Source of the DNA: Bacteroidota bacterium
GTDB taxonomy: Bacteria; Bacteroidota; Ignavibacteria; Kapaibacteriales; UBA2268
Length of the DNA: 64,000 nucleotides
Assembly: GCA_021780815.1 (NCBI GenBank)
Contig: JAJXYC010000013.1
Coordinates: forward strand, 303,706-367,705
Direction of reading: 5' to 3'
Position 1 is the stretch's first letter, and each line of letters opens with the position of its first letter. The translations under genes and the position numbers were made by a program. Of this stretch, positions 10,141 through 21,103 are shown piece after piece. The notes under the pieces were generated by a model. It saw only the letters and a list, made by a program, of their open reading frames with translations, searched no databases and was not told the DNA's origin.

Positions 10141-11457
10141 ATTAAAAAGACATTTTTTTCGCTTTTATTTTTTCTCTTCTTTATTAATTTATTTGCTCAA
10201 GATTATTTAGAAGTAAAACCTCAAAAAGGTGAGGGATTAATCACGTTATTAAAAAAGTATGGACTTCCTGTGGATTCTGATTACATAAGGTTATTCTTGA
10301 AATTAAACGACAAGAAAGTTGATAAAAATAATCAGATTTTTACACATTTAAAATACAAAATGCCTATTTTGCTTTTAACATTTGATGGAACAACTATTCG
10401 TTCAAGCTTATCAATTGACGATTATGATTTAGCAAAAAAAATTCAAGATTATAATGTATTATCTGTTTCGAAAAAATTAAAAAAACAATCGTACCAAATA
10501 GACCATACATTATGGGTTCCATTTAGTTATTTAGAAAATATAAAAAATAAAGACAAATTTGTCCAAAAGAAAGAGCAAGACAAATTAGAAGGCAAAACAA
10601 AAACTGTGGAAGCAAAAGAGAAAGTAAAATTAAATGGAAAACGCAACTACAAATTTAATACTAAATTATTTGGTCCATCTTATAAGAAAGTAAAGCATTT
10701 AGATGACTTACTAACGGGTTGTGTTTTTTATTTAGACCCAGGTCATGGCGGACCAGACCCTGGGGCAATTGGATATAAAGATGGAAAAGAATTGACAGAA
10801 GATGAATATGCTTATGATGTAACTTTAAGGCTAGCTCATAATCTTTTAGAGCATAATGCCACAGTTTTTATGGTAGTTATTGATTCAACAGATGGGATTC
10901 GGGATGAACAATATTTAAAAAACAATACTGATGAGTATTTTGGGACGGGTAAGTTAATCACTGGTGACCAAAAGGAAAGATTGCAAGGACGAATCGATTA
11001 TATTAACTCACTAACATCTAAATTTCCAGAAAAAAAGCAAAGGTTAATTGTAATTCACGTTGATTCTCGTGAAACTGAACAAAGAATAGATGTATTTTTT
11101 TACCATAAACCGGGTGATAGTTTAAGTAAAAAATATGCAGAAACTTTAATGGAAACATTAGAAAAGAAATATAATAATTCACAGCCTGGACGTGGTTATT
11201 CAGGAAATGTTACAGATAGAAATTTGTATATGCTTCGGCGCTCACCTGTTATTTCGGTTTATATAGAACTTGGCAATTTACAGAATCCGCAAGACCAACT
11301 AAGATTTATTAATAAAAATAACCGACAAGCAATTGCTAATTGGCTCTGTGAAGGAATTCTGCATAATGAAAGGCATATTTCAATATCCAAAAGAAGTAAA
11401 TTAGTATTAAAACAGCCTATAAAAGCAAAAAAAAATACTAAAAGAGTTAAAAAGTAG
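10141..11457 (+). CDS. N-acetylmuramoyl-L-alanine amidase (Amidase_3), probable ATT start
   Basis: YLDPGHGGPDPGAIGYKDG, VIHVDS, YIELGNLQNPQD; in-frame signal peptide KKTFFSLLFFLFFINLFAQ lies upstream of the first ATG at 10270. Confidence 0.82.
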   Translation: MKKTFFSLLFFLFFINLFAQDYLEVKPQKGEGLITLLKKYGLPVDSDYIRLFLKLNDKKVDKNNQIFTHLKYKMPILLLTFDGTTIRSSLSIDDYDLAKKIQDYNVLSVSKKLKKQSYQIDHTLWVPFSYLENIKNKDKFVQKKEQDKLEGKTKTVEAKEKVKLNGKRNYKFNTKLFGPSYKKVKHLDDLLTGCVFYLDPGHGGPDPGAIGYKDGKELTEDEYAYDVTLRLAHNLLEHNATVFMVVIDSTDGIRDEQYLKNNTDEYFGTGKLITGDQKERLQGRIDYINSLTSKFPEKKQRLIVIHVDSRETEQRIDVFFYHKPGDSLSKKYAETLMETLEKKYNNSQPGRGYSGNVTDRNLYMLRRSPVISVYIELGNLQNPQDQLRFINKNNRQAIANWLCEGILHNERHISISKRSKLVLKQPIKAKKNTKRVKK

Positions 11458-11465
11458 CACGGTGA

Positions 11466-12215
11466 CTACTTTTTAACTTTACCTTGATTTGCAACAGATT
11501 GAATTGCTTTCTTTATTTTATCTCCATCGCCGATATAATAATGTCTTATTGGATTTAAGTTATCGTCTAATTCATAAACAAGCGGCATTCCTGTTGGTAT
11601 GTTGAGATTGACAATTTCCTTGTCGGGTATATTGTCCAGATATTTAATCAATGCTCTAATACTATTGCCGTGAGCAACTAATAATACTTTTTTCCCATCT
11701 TTAATTTGTGGAACAATTGCGTCGTTCCAAAAAGGTAGAACACGTTTAACAGTATCTTTTAAACATTCTGTTAATGGTAAAATTTTGGAATCAAGATTTT
11801 TATATTTTTCTTCATATCCGGGAAAACGAGTATCATTTCTATCGAGAGCGGGTGGTGGAACGTCATAACTTCGTCTAAAAATTAGAACTTGCTCTTCACC
11901 AATTTTTTCAGCGGTTTCTGCTTTGTTTAATCCTTGCAAATCACCATAATGCCGTTCGTTCAATCGCCAATGTTTAACAACTGGAATCCAGTGTAAATCA
12001 AGTTCTTCAAGGACACAGTTAAGTGTTTTAATTGCTCTTTTTAAAACTGAAGTAAAAGCGATGTCAAAAGTGAAGTTTTCACCTTTTAATAGTTTGCCAG
12101 CATCAATGGCTTCTTGTACACCTTCATTAGTCAAATCCACATCAGTCCAACCTGTGAAGCGATTTTCTATATTCCATTGGCTGACACCGTGCCTTAAAAA
12201 TACAATCTTATACAT
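11466..12215 (-). CDS. gpmA: 2,3-bisphosphoglycerate-dependent phosphoglycerate mutase
   Basis: [65 protein letters not shown]. Confidence 0.96.
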   Translation of the reverse strand: MYKIVFLRHGVSQWNIENRFTGWTDVDLTNEGVQEAIDAGKLLKGENFTFDIAFTSVLKRAIKTLNCVLEELDLHWIPVVKHWRLNERHYGDLQGLNKAETAEKIGEEQVLIFRRSYDVPPPALDRNDTRFPGYEEKYKNLDSKILPLTECLKDTVKRVLPFWNDAIVPQIKDGKKVLLVAHGNSIRALIKYLDNIPDKEIVNLNIPTGMPLVYELDDNLNPIRHYYIGDGDKIKKAIQSVANQGKVKK

Positions 12216-12237
12216 TTTTTCTCCAAGTTTTTATTTT

Positions 12238-13788
12238 TTATAAAATATTTATTGGCAAATTCAAAACTTCTTCCAATAATTCTTTACGACGTTTTGCTCC
12301 CCAAATTTCAATATCAATATCAATTTTAATATTGGCAGGGAGTAATTTTATTTCAATTTCATTATTATTTTCATTAACAGTAATAATCAAATCTTGAACG
12401 TATTGTTTTTGTCTTCGGTCAATTCCTTCTGCAATACGTAAAATTCCAGACAAAACTTTAACAATATATTGTTGGGTATTATTTAATTTTGAGAATTCAA
12501 TATGTTTCTTTTTAGGAAGACTTTTGCGGTGGAAACGAGCAATATTAGCAATTAATTCGGCTTCATCATTAGTAAATCCGGGTAAATCACTATGTGTGAT
12601 TATGTAATAGCTATGTTTATGATGTTGGTCATGTGAAATCCAATAGCCAATATCATGCAAAAGTGCGGCACATTCTAATATTTCTCGCTCATACTCTCCT
12701 AATCGGTGATAACTTGATAATTTATCAAATAATTTTAATGAGAATTCAACTATTTGTTTGGCATGTGCATTATAAATCCCATATCTTATTGCTAAATTTT
12801 TAATTGTTTCAAATCGTAAAGTTGTCAGGTGATGTAGTTCTTCAATAGATTTGAGTTTTTCATAAGTATCAAAAACAATTCCCTCTCTCAAAGCATAAGG
12901 AGAAATTGAAATTTCTTTAATTTCTAGTTCTTTTAAAAATACTTCTAAAATTAACGAACCAGCCAGTAAAATATCGCTTCTTTTTGGGTCTACCCCAGGA
13001 ATTTTAGCAATTTCATCAACATTCTTTGCTTTGGTAATTTGTTTAATAACTTCCAAAATATCTTTGGCGGAAAGTGTATAACCATTTAATAAATCGGGAA
13101 TTGCTTGTTTGTTCCTCAATAATGCCATAGTCGATAGTGAAACGATGGTTCCAGAAGTACCAACAACTTTGTTAAAACCAATGTCTTTGATTTGATTTAG
13201 TATTGGAGACCATTCACCCAATATAAATTCCCTAATTTCGGTGACAGTTTCTTTTGTATAAATTCCAGATTCACAAAATTGTTTTGTAAGCCGTATAGCA
13301 CCAATTTTTTCACTATTAACAAAATCAATAATTTCACCTGTTCCAATAATTGTTTCTGTGCTGCCACCACCAATATCAATTACCAGCGATTTATTTTGGT
13401 ATAATGGTAATGCGTGAATTACCCCTAAATAAATTAAACGCCCTTCTTCAATTCCTGAAACAACTTCAATTTCAACATCAATTTCATTTTTAACTTTTTT
13501 AGTAAAAGCATCTTTATTTAAAGCTTCTCTAACAGCACTTGTGGCAACAGCCCGAATAATGGCATTATGACTTTCTGCAATTTTTGAAAAGCGGTGCATT
13601 GTCTCAAGACCTCTATTGATAGCGTCTTCTTGGAGATATTTCATATCTTTTCCTGATGAACCTAAACGAACCATCTCTTTTTCTCGTGAAATGATGTTTA
13701 ATACTCCTTTCTCATTAACTATTGCTATAACCATATGAAATGAATTTGTTCCTACATCTATTGCGGCGATTATTGGGGCTTTTTCCAT
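12238..13788 (-). CDS. Ppx/GppA phosphatase family (exopolyphosphatase) with HD domain
   Basis: AAIDVGTNSFHMVIA, VIDIGGGSTETIIG, ECAALLHDIGYWISHDQHHKHSYYII. Confidence 0.93.
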   Translation of the reverse strand: MEKAPIIAAIDVGTNSFHMVIAIVNEKGVLNIISREKEMVRLGSSGKDMKYLQEDAINRGLETMHRFSKIAESHNAIIRAVATSAVREALNKDAFTKKVKNEIDVEIEVVSGIEEGRLIYLGVIHALPLYQNKSLVIDIGGGSTETIIGTGEIIDFVNSEKIGAIRLTKQFCESGIYTKETVTEIREFILGEWSPILNQIKDIGFNKVVGTSGTIVSLSTMALLRNKQAIPDLLNGYTLSAKDILEVIKQITKAKNVDEIAKIPGVDPKRSDILLAGSLILEVFLKELEIKEISISPYALREGIVFDTYEKLKSIEELHHLTTLRFETIKNLAIRYGIYNAHAKQIVEFSLKLFDKLSSYHRLGEYEREILECAALLHDIGYWISHDQHHKHSYYIITHSDLPGFTNDEAELIANIARFHRKSLPKKKHIEFSKLNNTQQYIVKVLSGILRIAEGIDRRQKQYVQDLIITVNENNNEIEIKLLPANIKIDIDIEIWGAKRRKELLEEVLNLPINIL

Positions 13789-13942
13789 AAGTAACTTATT
13801 CTTTTTTGCAAATTAATTTCGTTTTGTTAATTAATTTTATTTTTTGAGTTAATTTTGCTTTATTTTATTATTAGGACGATTACTAATTAAAATTATAATA
13901 ATTGCTTTATAGAAATATTAATAAAAATAAATTTTTTTAGTT

Positions 13943-14635
13943 ATGGGCAAAGAAAAGAGTAAAAGTAAACAGTATGTTATAGGTGATGTTCATGGTTGCC
14001 TTTTAACATTAGAATCTCTTTTGTTAAAAAAATGTAAAATAAAAAAAGATGATGAAGTTTATTTTTTAGGGGATTATATTGATAGAGGTAAAAGAATTAA
14101 GCAAACTTTAGATTTTTTAATTAGTTTGAAAGAACAAAAATATAAAGTTCATTTCTTATTAGGAAATCACGAGGATGCGTTTCTTTCAGCATTAAATGAT
14201 TATAATTATTTTGAAAATTGGAAAAAAATTGGCGGTGCCGATACTTTGAAATCGTTTAAAATCAATTATCCTCCTGAAATACCTGCGAAATATTTGGATT
14301 TTTTTGCAAGTTGCAAACCTTTCTTTTTGCTTGATAAATTTGTATTAACCCACGGTGGGTTAAATACCAAAATTGATGACCCATTTTCTGATTATTATTC
14401 TATGCTTTGGACACGTGCTGAAAAGATTAATAAAAAAAAGATTGGGAATAGGAAATTGATTGTTGGACATACTCCAAAATCATTGCAAAATATTAAAGAA
14501 TCGCTTAAAAAAAATATAATTTATCTCGATGGTGGTTGTGTTTACAAAGATTATAATCCAAATTTTGGAAATTTAGTTGCTCTTGAAATAAATTCAATGG
14601 AACTGTTTATACAAAAATATATTGATTCAAAATAA
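13943..14635 (+). CDS. Metallophosphoesterase / serine-threonine protein phosphatase
   Basis: YVIGDVHGCLLTLESLL, FLGDYIDRGKR, FLLGNHEDAF, IVGHTP. Confidence 0.9.
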   Translation: MGKEKSKSKQYVIGDVHGCLLTLESLLLKKCKIKKDDEVYFLGDYIDRGKRIKQTLDFLISLKEQKYKVHFLLGNHEDAFLSALNDYNYFENWKKIGGADTLKSFKINYPPEIPAKYLDFFASCKPFFLLDKFVLTHGGLNTKIDDPFSDYYSMLWTRAEKINKKKIGNRKLIVGHTPKSLQNIKESLKKNIIYLDGGCVYKDYNPNFGNLVALEINSMELFIQKYIDSK

Positions 14636-14675
14636 GCAATGTATATTTGTTCCATATTTATTGCAATTCAAAAGA

Positions 14676-16067
14676 TTATTTAATGCTTTCTTTTGGTTTA
14701 TTGTTAAGTAAGAAAAGAGATACAGCCGACAAAACACCTAATAAGATAAATGGTAACCAAATTAGTTCTGGTGAGTATTGATTAAACAATTTTTTTGTTA
14801 TTTCTACTTGCGAATCGCCTGTAATCTGTTGTATTTTGTTTATAGATTGGTTTAAATCAATTTTCTGTGTATAATGTAAGACTTCAAATAAATACCTTTT
14901 TGCTAATGTTGCTTTTTCTCCAAAAGCATTGTAAAGATATCCGCCTAATAAGCCACCACCAGCAAGTCCAATTGCCCAAGAAATATTTAAATAACTTAAA
15001 AATGTAGATTCTAAATTTCTCGGGGCTAATATTCCTAAATATTCGGTAAATTTCGGATTAGCAATCATCTCGCCAAATGTGTAAATTACAAATCCCAGCA
15101 TTACAATAGAGCCAACATAAAAGAAACCACAAAATCCTAAACCAATTGAGGCGATTAATACTCCAAAACTAATTACTTTTGTTATTCGAAATTTATGAAA
15201 AATTATTGCAATTGGTGTAACAAATAAAACAATAAGACCTGTATTTAAATTATATAGCCATTCAAAAGCAATCATTTTGCCAGTTGGTGTTGTCATCAAC
15301 ATACTTTCAGGTAAATGTAACCATTTTGCAACTGAGCTTGTATCTACCCAATCGTAAATATAGTTTGGCAAAGTTTCGTAAAATTGCATATAAACAATTG
15401 TAAACCCTGACATAAAAAGCAAGAATTTGATTAATTCTGAACTAAATAAATTTTTAAAGAATATTCCGAAATGAATATTGTTAAATTTTATTTTCTTATT
15501 TTCTTTGTACAATGAAATGAAAATAAAATTCAAAGAAAATAGAACTGCACTGCCCCAAAATAGTAGAGACCAATTGTAACTTTTCAATAAAATGGAAATA
15601 GGGGGTGCTAAAAAGACTGAAAGATTTACAAGCATTACATATAATCCCCAGCCGAATGAAGAAATTTCGTCGTTTAATTCACCGGCTATTGAACCTTGAA
15701 TAATCGGTTTAAAACTGCCAAGACCAAATCCAAGAGTTAAGGTAGCAAGGAAAAAGGGGAGAAAGTCTTTTGAAACACTCATAAAAATGAAACCCAAAAT
15801 TATTATAATAAAAGACAGACGTAAAATAATCTTTCGCCCAAATTTATCAGCAATATATCCTGAAAAAAGCGGAGTTAAATTTTGCACTAATGCCCACCAG
15901 AAGTAGATAAACCCTTTTTCTATATGAGACCAATGTAAGCCACCTGCTACATCTTTTTGTGCAATATAAATTGGCATTTGCAAAAGTACAGACCAATAGG
16001 CTAATCGTTCTACCATTTGCATTAAATTTAATATCCAATAATTACGGGAAAATTTTGAAAATATCAC
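14676..16067 (-). CDS. MFS transporter
   Basis: 12-TM pattern; GYIADKFGRKIILR; C-terminal hydrophobic segments. Confidence 0.85.
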   Translation of the reverse strand: MIFSKFSRNYWILNLMQMVERLAYWSVLLQMPIYIAQKDVAGGLHWSHIEKGFIYFWWALVQNLTPLFSGYIADKFGRKIILRLSFIIIILGFIFMSVSKDFLPFFLATLTLGFGLGSFKPIIQGSIAGELNDEISSFGWGLYVMLVNLSVFLAPPISILLKSYNWSLLFWGSAVLFSLNFIFISLYKENKKIKFNNIHFGIFFKNLFSSELIKFLLFMSGFTIVYMQFYETLPNYIYDWVDTSSVAKWLHLPESMLMTTPTGKMIAFEWLYNLNTGLIVLFVTPIAIIFHKFRITKVISFGVLIASIGLGFCGFFYVGSIVMLGFVIYTFGEMIANPKFTEYLGILAPRNLESTFLSYLNISWAIGLAGGGLLGGYLYNAFGEKATLAKRYLFEVLHYTQKIDLNQSINKIQQITGDSQVEITKKLFNQYSPELIWLPFILLGVLSAVSLFLLNNKPKESIK

Positions 16068-16110
16068 AGAATTTCTATAGAAAAAAACAAAATTAAGAAA
16101 TATTTATGTG

Positions 16111-16338
16111 TTATGAAAAATATGCAACTTCAAAATATATATACTCGGTCTGATATATAAAAAGCACATCCCAGTTGACATTACCGTTTTGGTCTGCGAT
16201 TTGCCCTTTATTCTCTATAAATTCGAGTTTCGATGCTTTTAATATCTTCGATGCTTTTTCAATTTGGTCCATTTCACCAAATGCTTTCGAAAAAAGAAGA
16301 ATTGCTGTTAAAGCAAAAAGTAAAGTAAATTTTTTCAT
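16111..16338 (-). pseudogene. Truncated secreted SBBP/gliding-type beta-propeller N-terminus
   Basis: Signal peptide then LEFIENKGQIADQNGNVNWDVLFIYQT, typical of large secreted proteins, but the ORF stops at 75 aa. Confidence 0.5.
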
Positions 16339-16959
16339 TTTATTTTTTTCCTAAATATATTTTAAATAACTAAATTGTTTCATAATTTTTTAATTAAAGC
16401 CAAATTAATACTAATTAAAATATCACGAAAATTAATTATTATTAATAAATGGACAAAAGTAATATTTTTTAAAAACTTATAAATATAATTTCAGTAAAAT
16501 TAGATTCTCTGTTATTAATACATTATTAATTTAAATAAGAAATTTATTATATATATAAATTTTCAAGGCAAAAAAAATATTAGCAAATTTACAAAAAAAA
16601 TAAATTAACAATCAAATATTTTGAATATTTTTTTCAAAATATCTACCATAGCTCTTTCATTCATACCAAGTTCTCTTGCTATTTATTAAATGGATATTCT
16701 TTGAATTAATTTTGACAAATTTTCAATAAAATTTTATAAGATTGTATTAGAGGAATGCTACAAGTAATTTAGACGGATATTGCACGATAATTTTACTTTT
16801 TCCGTTCTCCATCGAAGAATAATTGTCATTCATATAGAAAATAATTCTTGAAAAATAGAAATTACATTCTATAAAAACTTAAATAAATTAAAAGACTAAT
16901 TAAAATTACTAATAATTGTAGGGGTGAAAAATTAAGTGAATAATTAAGAATTGTAGATG

Positions 16960-17033
16960 TGGACCCGGAGGGACTTGAACCCCCGACCGACGGATTATGA
17001 GTCCGTTGCTCTGACCAACTGAGCTACAGGTCC
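16960..17033 (-). tRNA. tRNA with CAT anticodon (second; Ile2 or Met)
   Basis: GGACCTG..CGGGTCC acceptor, ACGGA-CTCATAA-TCCGT anticodon arm, GGGGGTTCAAGTCCCTC. Confidence 0.92.
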
Positions 17034-17110
17034 TTGCTTTTCTGCCTTGATTTTTTCAAGACTACAAAATTACTAACTTTTTTTTTAATAGCAAAATTTT
17101 ATTTTATCGA

Positions 17111-18397
17111 TTAGGCTTTCGCTATTTCTTTTACTGCATTAATAAATCTATCTAAATCTTGTAAACGAGTATAAACATTAGGAGTTACACGTATTCCAGA
17201 AATATTTTCCCATTCAATAGCCACTGTATGAATTTTGTACTTATCAAATAAAGCATTTGCGACGTCGCCGGGTTTTGTCCCATCTATTGAAAAAAGAGCT
17301 AATCCACAAGAATATTCAGGTTTTAACGATGTGTGTAATTTGACTTTTGGAAATTCTAAAATACGTTCAGCCCAATAATTTTTTAAAAATCTTAATCTTT
17401 CTTCTTTACGTTTAGCACCAATAATTTGATGGAAATTTATTGCTTCTCCTATTGCTTGTTCAGTGGCAAAATTACGAGTTCCTTGTGCTTCAAATTTACG
17501 GATATCATCACTTTTAGGTTCAGGATTTGGGAAAAGTGGATAAATATTTTTAATTTTGTCTTTTTTTACATAAAGCATACCCGAACCAAAAGGAGCGCAA
17601 AGCCATTTATGCAAGCTTGTTCCCAAATAATCGCAATCTAAATCAGAGATTTTATAATCTAAATGCACAAAAGTATGAGCGGCATCAACCATAACATCAA
17701 TTCCTTGTGAATGTGCCGCATCTGCGATTTTGCGTGCTGGCAGTATTTGACCATTCCAATTTATTATGTGTGTAATGTTGACTAGTTTTGTTCTGTTTGT
17801 AAATTGTTCTTGAAAAGCTTTGACGATTGTATCGTCATCTTCAATCGGCAAATTTAAATTTATCCATTTTAAGACTATACCGTCTCGTTCTTCCCTTTGT
17901 TTAAAGGCATTAATGACGTTTGGATAATCTTGTTTCGTTAAAACAACTTCATCACCACGTTTAAAGTTAAGTCCAAAAATTACATTATCTAAGGCTTCGG
18001 TGGTATTACGATTTATGGCTATTTCATCTGGCAAAACTCCTGCTAAATCAGCAAGTCTTTGGCGAAGTGGTTCTCGTCCTTGGTCGAGTATTCGCCACAT
18101 AAAATATGATGGTCCTTCATTGCTTAATTCATAATATTTTTCAAAGGCGTCTTGAACAATTTTCGGTTGAGGACTTACTCCGCCATTATTTAAATTAAGA
18201 ATATTCGGATTGACTGTATAACAAGAATGAACCCAATTCCAAAAATCCTCATCTGTTGTATTAAGACTCGACGAAAGTGTATATTCTTTTTGATTTTGGA
18301 TTGTCTTGTTTTCGGCGAAAACATTACCTTTAACGAAAGGTAATGCACCAGCAAGTAAACCTAACGATTTTACAAAATTCCTTCTTTCTATTGGCAT
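17111..18397 (-). CDS. Aminotransferase class V-fold PLP enzyme, signal-bearing (RR/Tat-like N-terminus)
   Basis: MPIERRNFVKSLGLLAG start; NRNTTEALDNVIFGL, VDAAHTFVHLDYKISDLDCDYLGTSLHKWLCAPFGSGMLYV. Confidence 0.9.
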   Translation of the reverse strand: MPIERRNFVKSLGLLAGALPFVKGNVFAENKTIQNQKEYTLSSSLNTTDEDFWNWVHSCYTVNPNILNLNNGGVSPQPKIVQDAFEKYYELSNEGPSYFMWRILDQGREPLRQRLADLAGVLPDEIAINRNTTEALDNVIFGLNFKRGDEVVLTKQDYPNVINAFKQREERDGIVLKWINLNLPIEDDDTIVKAFQEQFTNRTKLVNITHIINWNGQILPARKIADAAHSQGIDVMVDAAHTFVHLDYKISDLDCDYLGTSLHKWLCAPFGSGMLYVKKDKIKNIYPLFPNPEPKSDDIRKFEAQGTRNFATEQAIGEAINFHQIIGAKRKEERLRFLKNYWAERILEFPKVKLHTSLKPEYSCGLALFSIDGTKPGDVANALFDKYKIHTVAIEWENISGIRVTPNVYTRLQDLDRFINAVKEIAKA

Positions 18398-18614
18398 AAA
18401 CTCTTTTTCCTTTATTGCTTTTTGATTTTTCAAATTTAAGGAAAATAAAAATAAGATAATATTTTTCAACTGATATTTTTTTACTTTTCCAACTATAAAT
18501 TTAATTTTAAAACTCTGTAAAATTAAATCTATCAATAATTGTCTATCAAATATTGATAATATTTTTCTATAAATTAAATCGAAAAAAAAGCATTTATTAA
18601 AAACTTAAAGTTTA

Positions 18615-19832
18615 TTAGTATTTAATAAATTTAAGAGGTTTGGTTAAAGAATTTATTTTGATATAATAAACGCCAATTTTCAAATTGGATATATCAATAT
18701 TATTGTTAATTATTCCTTCACTGACTTTAATGCCGATACTATTGTAAATTTCGTATTTCCAAGTATTTTGGGGAAGATTATGGAAATTCAAGGTTAAGCT
18801 TGTAGGATTAGGGAATATGCTAATTTCATTGGAGTAAGAATTATTTTGAATAGATGAAGGTCTGGCATATCTTATTTCATCAATTCTTTGCCGAACTTTT
18901 TCTTTCCACAAAGTAACATCACAAGAATCTCCATATCCCCATGTATTAGACGGGTCGATTACTTTTCCGTTTGATACAGGCAGTAAATCATAGTGAAAGT
19001 TTTGTTTGTAATAGTTATTTAAATAATACCGTTCGAAAGTGCCATAATAAGTGAAGACATCGGAAGTATCCACATGACCTGGACCACCACATATACCATA
19101 AACACTACAAAAAACGATATATTCATCAAAAGGATATGCATAAACATTACCATAGATATCATCTTGTTGGTTTTGCATATTGAATTGAAAACATTCTCCT
19201 GGTTTAGCAATTTTTTTCCTTGGGAGTGTTTCTTTAAAACTTGAAGTGTCATTGTAAGTTATATCCTTGCAATTTGGAATTATCTTACCTTTAATTGTAT
19301 CAAGTATTTCTGATGTTACAATGATATAATGATTATCGGTTATAAATTTATCAAGAACTTTTACTTGGAAAATATAATCGTTATCTAAAAGTGCATAATC
19401 TAAAAAAGGGGTGGTTGATTTGCCTTTAACTGCATATATCAATGGGAAATAACTCGAACCAGGGGGGAAAGAATAAGTTCTTGCTTTATTACTCCAAAGA
19501 TAAAACATAAATAGAATTGGGTCATAATCAATAATATTATAAAAATCTGCCATGATTTTTCTTAAAGAATCTGTAAATCCATTTTGTGAATCAAGAAACT
19601 TTTGAAATTCTTTATGATTAGTTGTTTGTGATAAATTATCAAATCTTAAATAAGCATCTTTTACATATTGAGGCATATCTTCAACATCAACTGGCGGAAC
19701 TTGATAATCTAATAATTTATAATCCCTATAAGATAATTGGGTTCTTGTCGTATCGCAAGGTGGTTTTTGCGAGTATAACTCAATTACTCCAAAAAAAGTT
19801 AACAACAACAATATAATATAATCCTTTTTCAT
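18615..19832 (-). CDS. Secreted hypothetical protein with T9SS C-terminal sorting domain
   Basis: Signal peptide; C-term EISIFPNPTSLTLNFHNLP...GIYYIKI-type sorting domain. Confidence 0.75.
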   Translation of the reverse strand: MKKDYIILLLLTFFGVIELYSQKPPCDTTRTQLSYRDYKLLDYQVPPVDVEDMPQYVKDAYLRFDNLSQTTNHKEFQKFLDSQNGFTDSLRKIMADFYNIIDYDPILFMFYLWSNKARTYSFPPGSSYFPLIYAVKGKSTTPFLDYALLDNDYIFQVKVLDKFITDNHYIIVTSEILDTIKGKIIPNCKDITYNDTSSFKETLPRKKIAKPGECFQFNMQNQQDDIYGNVYAYPFDEYIVFCSVYGICGGPGHVDTSDVFTYYGTFERYYLNNYYKQNFHYDLLPVSNGKVIDPSNTWGYGDSCDVTLWKEKVRQRIDEIRYARPSSIQNNSYSNEISIFPNPTSLTLNFHNLPQNTWKYEIYNSIGIKVSEGIINNNIDISNLKIGVYYIKINSLTKPLKFIKY

Positions 19833-19841
19833 TTTATCAAG

Positions 19842-21089
19842 TTATTTTTGAATTAAAAATTTACCTTTAAATATTTGAGTATTTAGGACAATTTGAAAAT
19901 AATAAGTGCCATATGCAAGATTCAAGTTATCAACAACAACACTATTTTCTCCCACGTAGATTTCTTGAATGTTTGTCTTACTAATTATTTTTCCAGAAAC
20001 ATCGGTAATAAGAATAACAGCATTTGAATAAATATCATTTGCATTAAACTGGAAAGTAATCTTTCCAGTGGTTGGATTTGGAAAAACTATTACATCTTTT
20101 GAATTTTTATTGTTTTCATTTACACTATTAATTTCAGGACAGTACAATGAAATAAAGGCACATTTTTCTTCATCAGAGATTTCTGCATATTCAAGCGGAT
20201 TATGTAAATCTGGATTTAAAGAATACAAACTTCCAGATGAACAATCGTTGCCATTTAAATCACGACCTTCAACAAAACCATATAATTGTCCTAATTCATA
20301 AGCTAATACTGTTCTAAGATTCGGTGATGATGGTACTTTATCGCCCCAATAATTATAATCCCAATTATCCACTATTGAGTGTGAAACATAAAATGATCTA
20401 TATGTATTTGTAGGTTCTGGGTTGTTTATATCACGTCTCGTATATTCAGGTGTATTATTCAAGTAAATACGTAAACCATTACATTTTATTTCGCAACTAT
20501 CAATGGTTTCTACATCTTCAACATTACGTCCTTCATCAATATCATTTTTATCTAATAATTGACTTAATTCTACTGAATTCGTCCCATATTGATGATATGG
20601 GTCAGAAAATATTTGATAATTTAAATTTTTATATTGTCTATTAATATCAACAAAGCTTACTTTAACGGTGCACCCGCAAGAATTATCGTCCCAACCGCAA
20701 ATACACTTCCACATTTTTTCAGCTTGTTTCATATCATCAAATAAATCATCAGGATTATATATATTACCTGAACTGCAGACCCCTCCACCACAAATGCTAC
20801 TTTGTATTATTGTGTTTGGTCCAGGATTTTCGGTATCAATTTCTAAACATAAAGGAAGAGCATTTGAATTTAATTTCAGTAAAGTGAACGGGTATAAATG
20901 CGTATAAAAAGGTGAACCATCAAAATTAGCTGGGTCAATGGCACAAAATGTACGAATTTTATTATCATTACAACAGAACTGATACAATCGGGACTGATTA
21001 CTACAATTAATTTTCTCACCACAAGCAAAAACATCTTTCATTTGAAAAAATAAAAACATAGCTAAGAGTAAAAAGATAATTTTTTTCAT
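19842..21089 (-). CDS. Secreted metalloprotease-like protein with T9SS sorting domain (zinc motif apparently degenerate)
   Basis: VLAYELGQLYGF in place of HExxH; C-term VIVFPNPTTGKITFQF...GKFLIQK. Confidence 0.65.
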   Translation of the reverse strand: MKKIIFLLLAMFLFFQMKDVFACGEKINCSNQSRLYQFCCNDNKIRTFCAIDPANFDGSPFYTHLYPFTLLKLNSNALPLCLEIDTENPGPNTIIQSSICGGGVCSSGNIYNPDDLFDDMKQAEKMWKCICGWDDNSCGCTVKVSFVDINRQYKNLNYQIFSDPYHQYGTNSVELSQLLDKNDIDEGRNVEDVETIDSCEIKCNGLRIYLNNTPEYTRRDINNPEPTNTYRSFYVSHSIVDNWDYNYWGDKVPSSPNLRTVLAYELGQLYGFVEGRDLNGNDCSSGSLYSLNPDLHNPLEYAEISDEEKCAFISLYCPEINSVNENNKNSKDVIVFPNPTTGKITFQFNANDIYSNAVILITDVSGKIISKTNIQEIYVGENSVVVDNLNLAYGTYYFQIVLNTQIFKGKFLIQK

Positions 21090-21103
21090 AACTTTTTCCC
21101 CTT

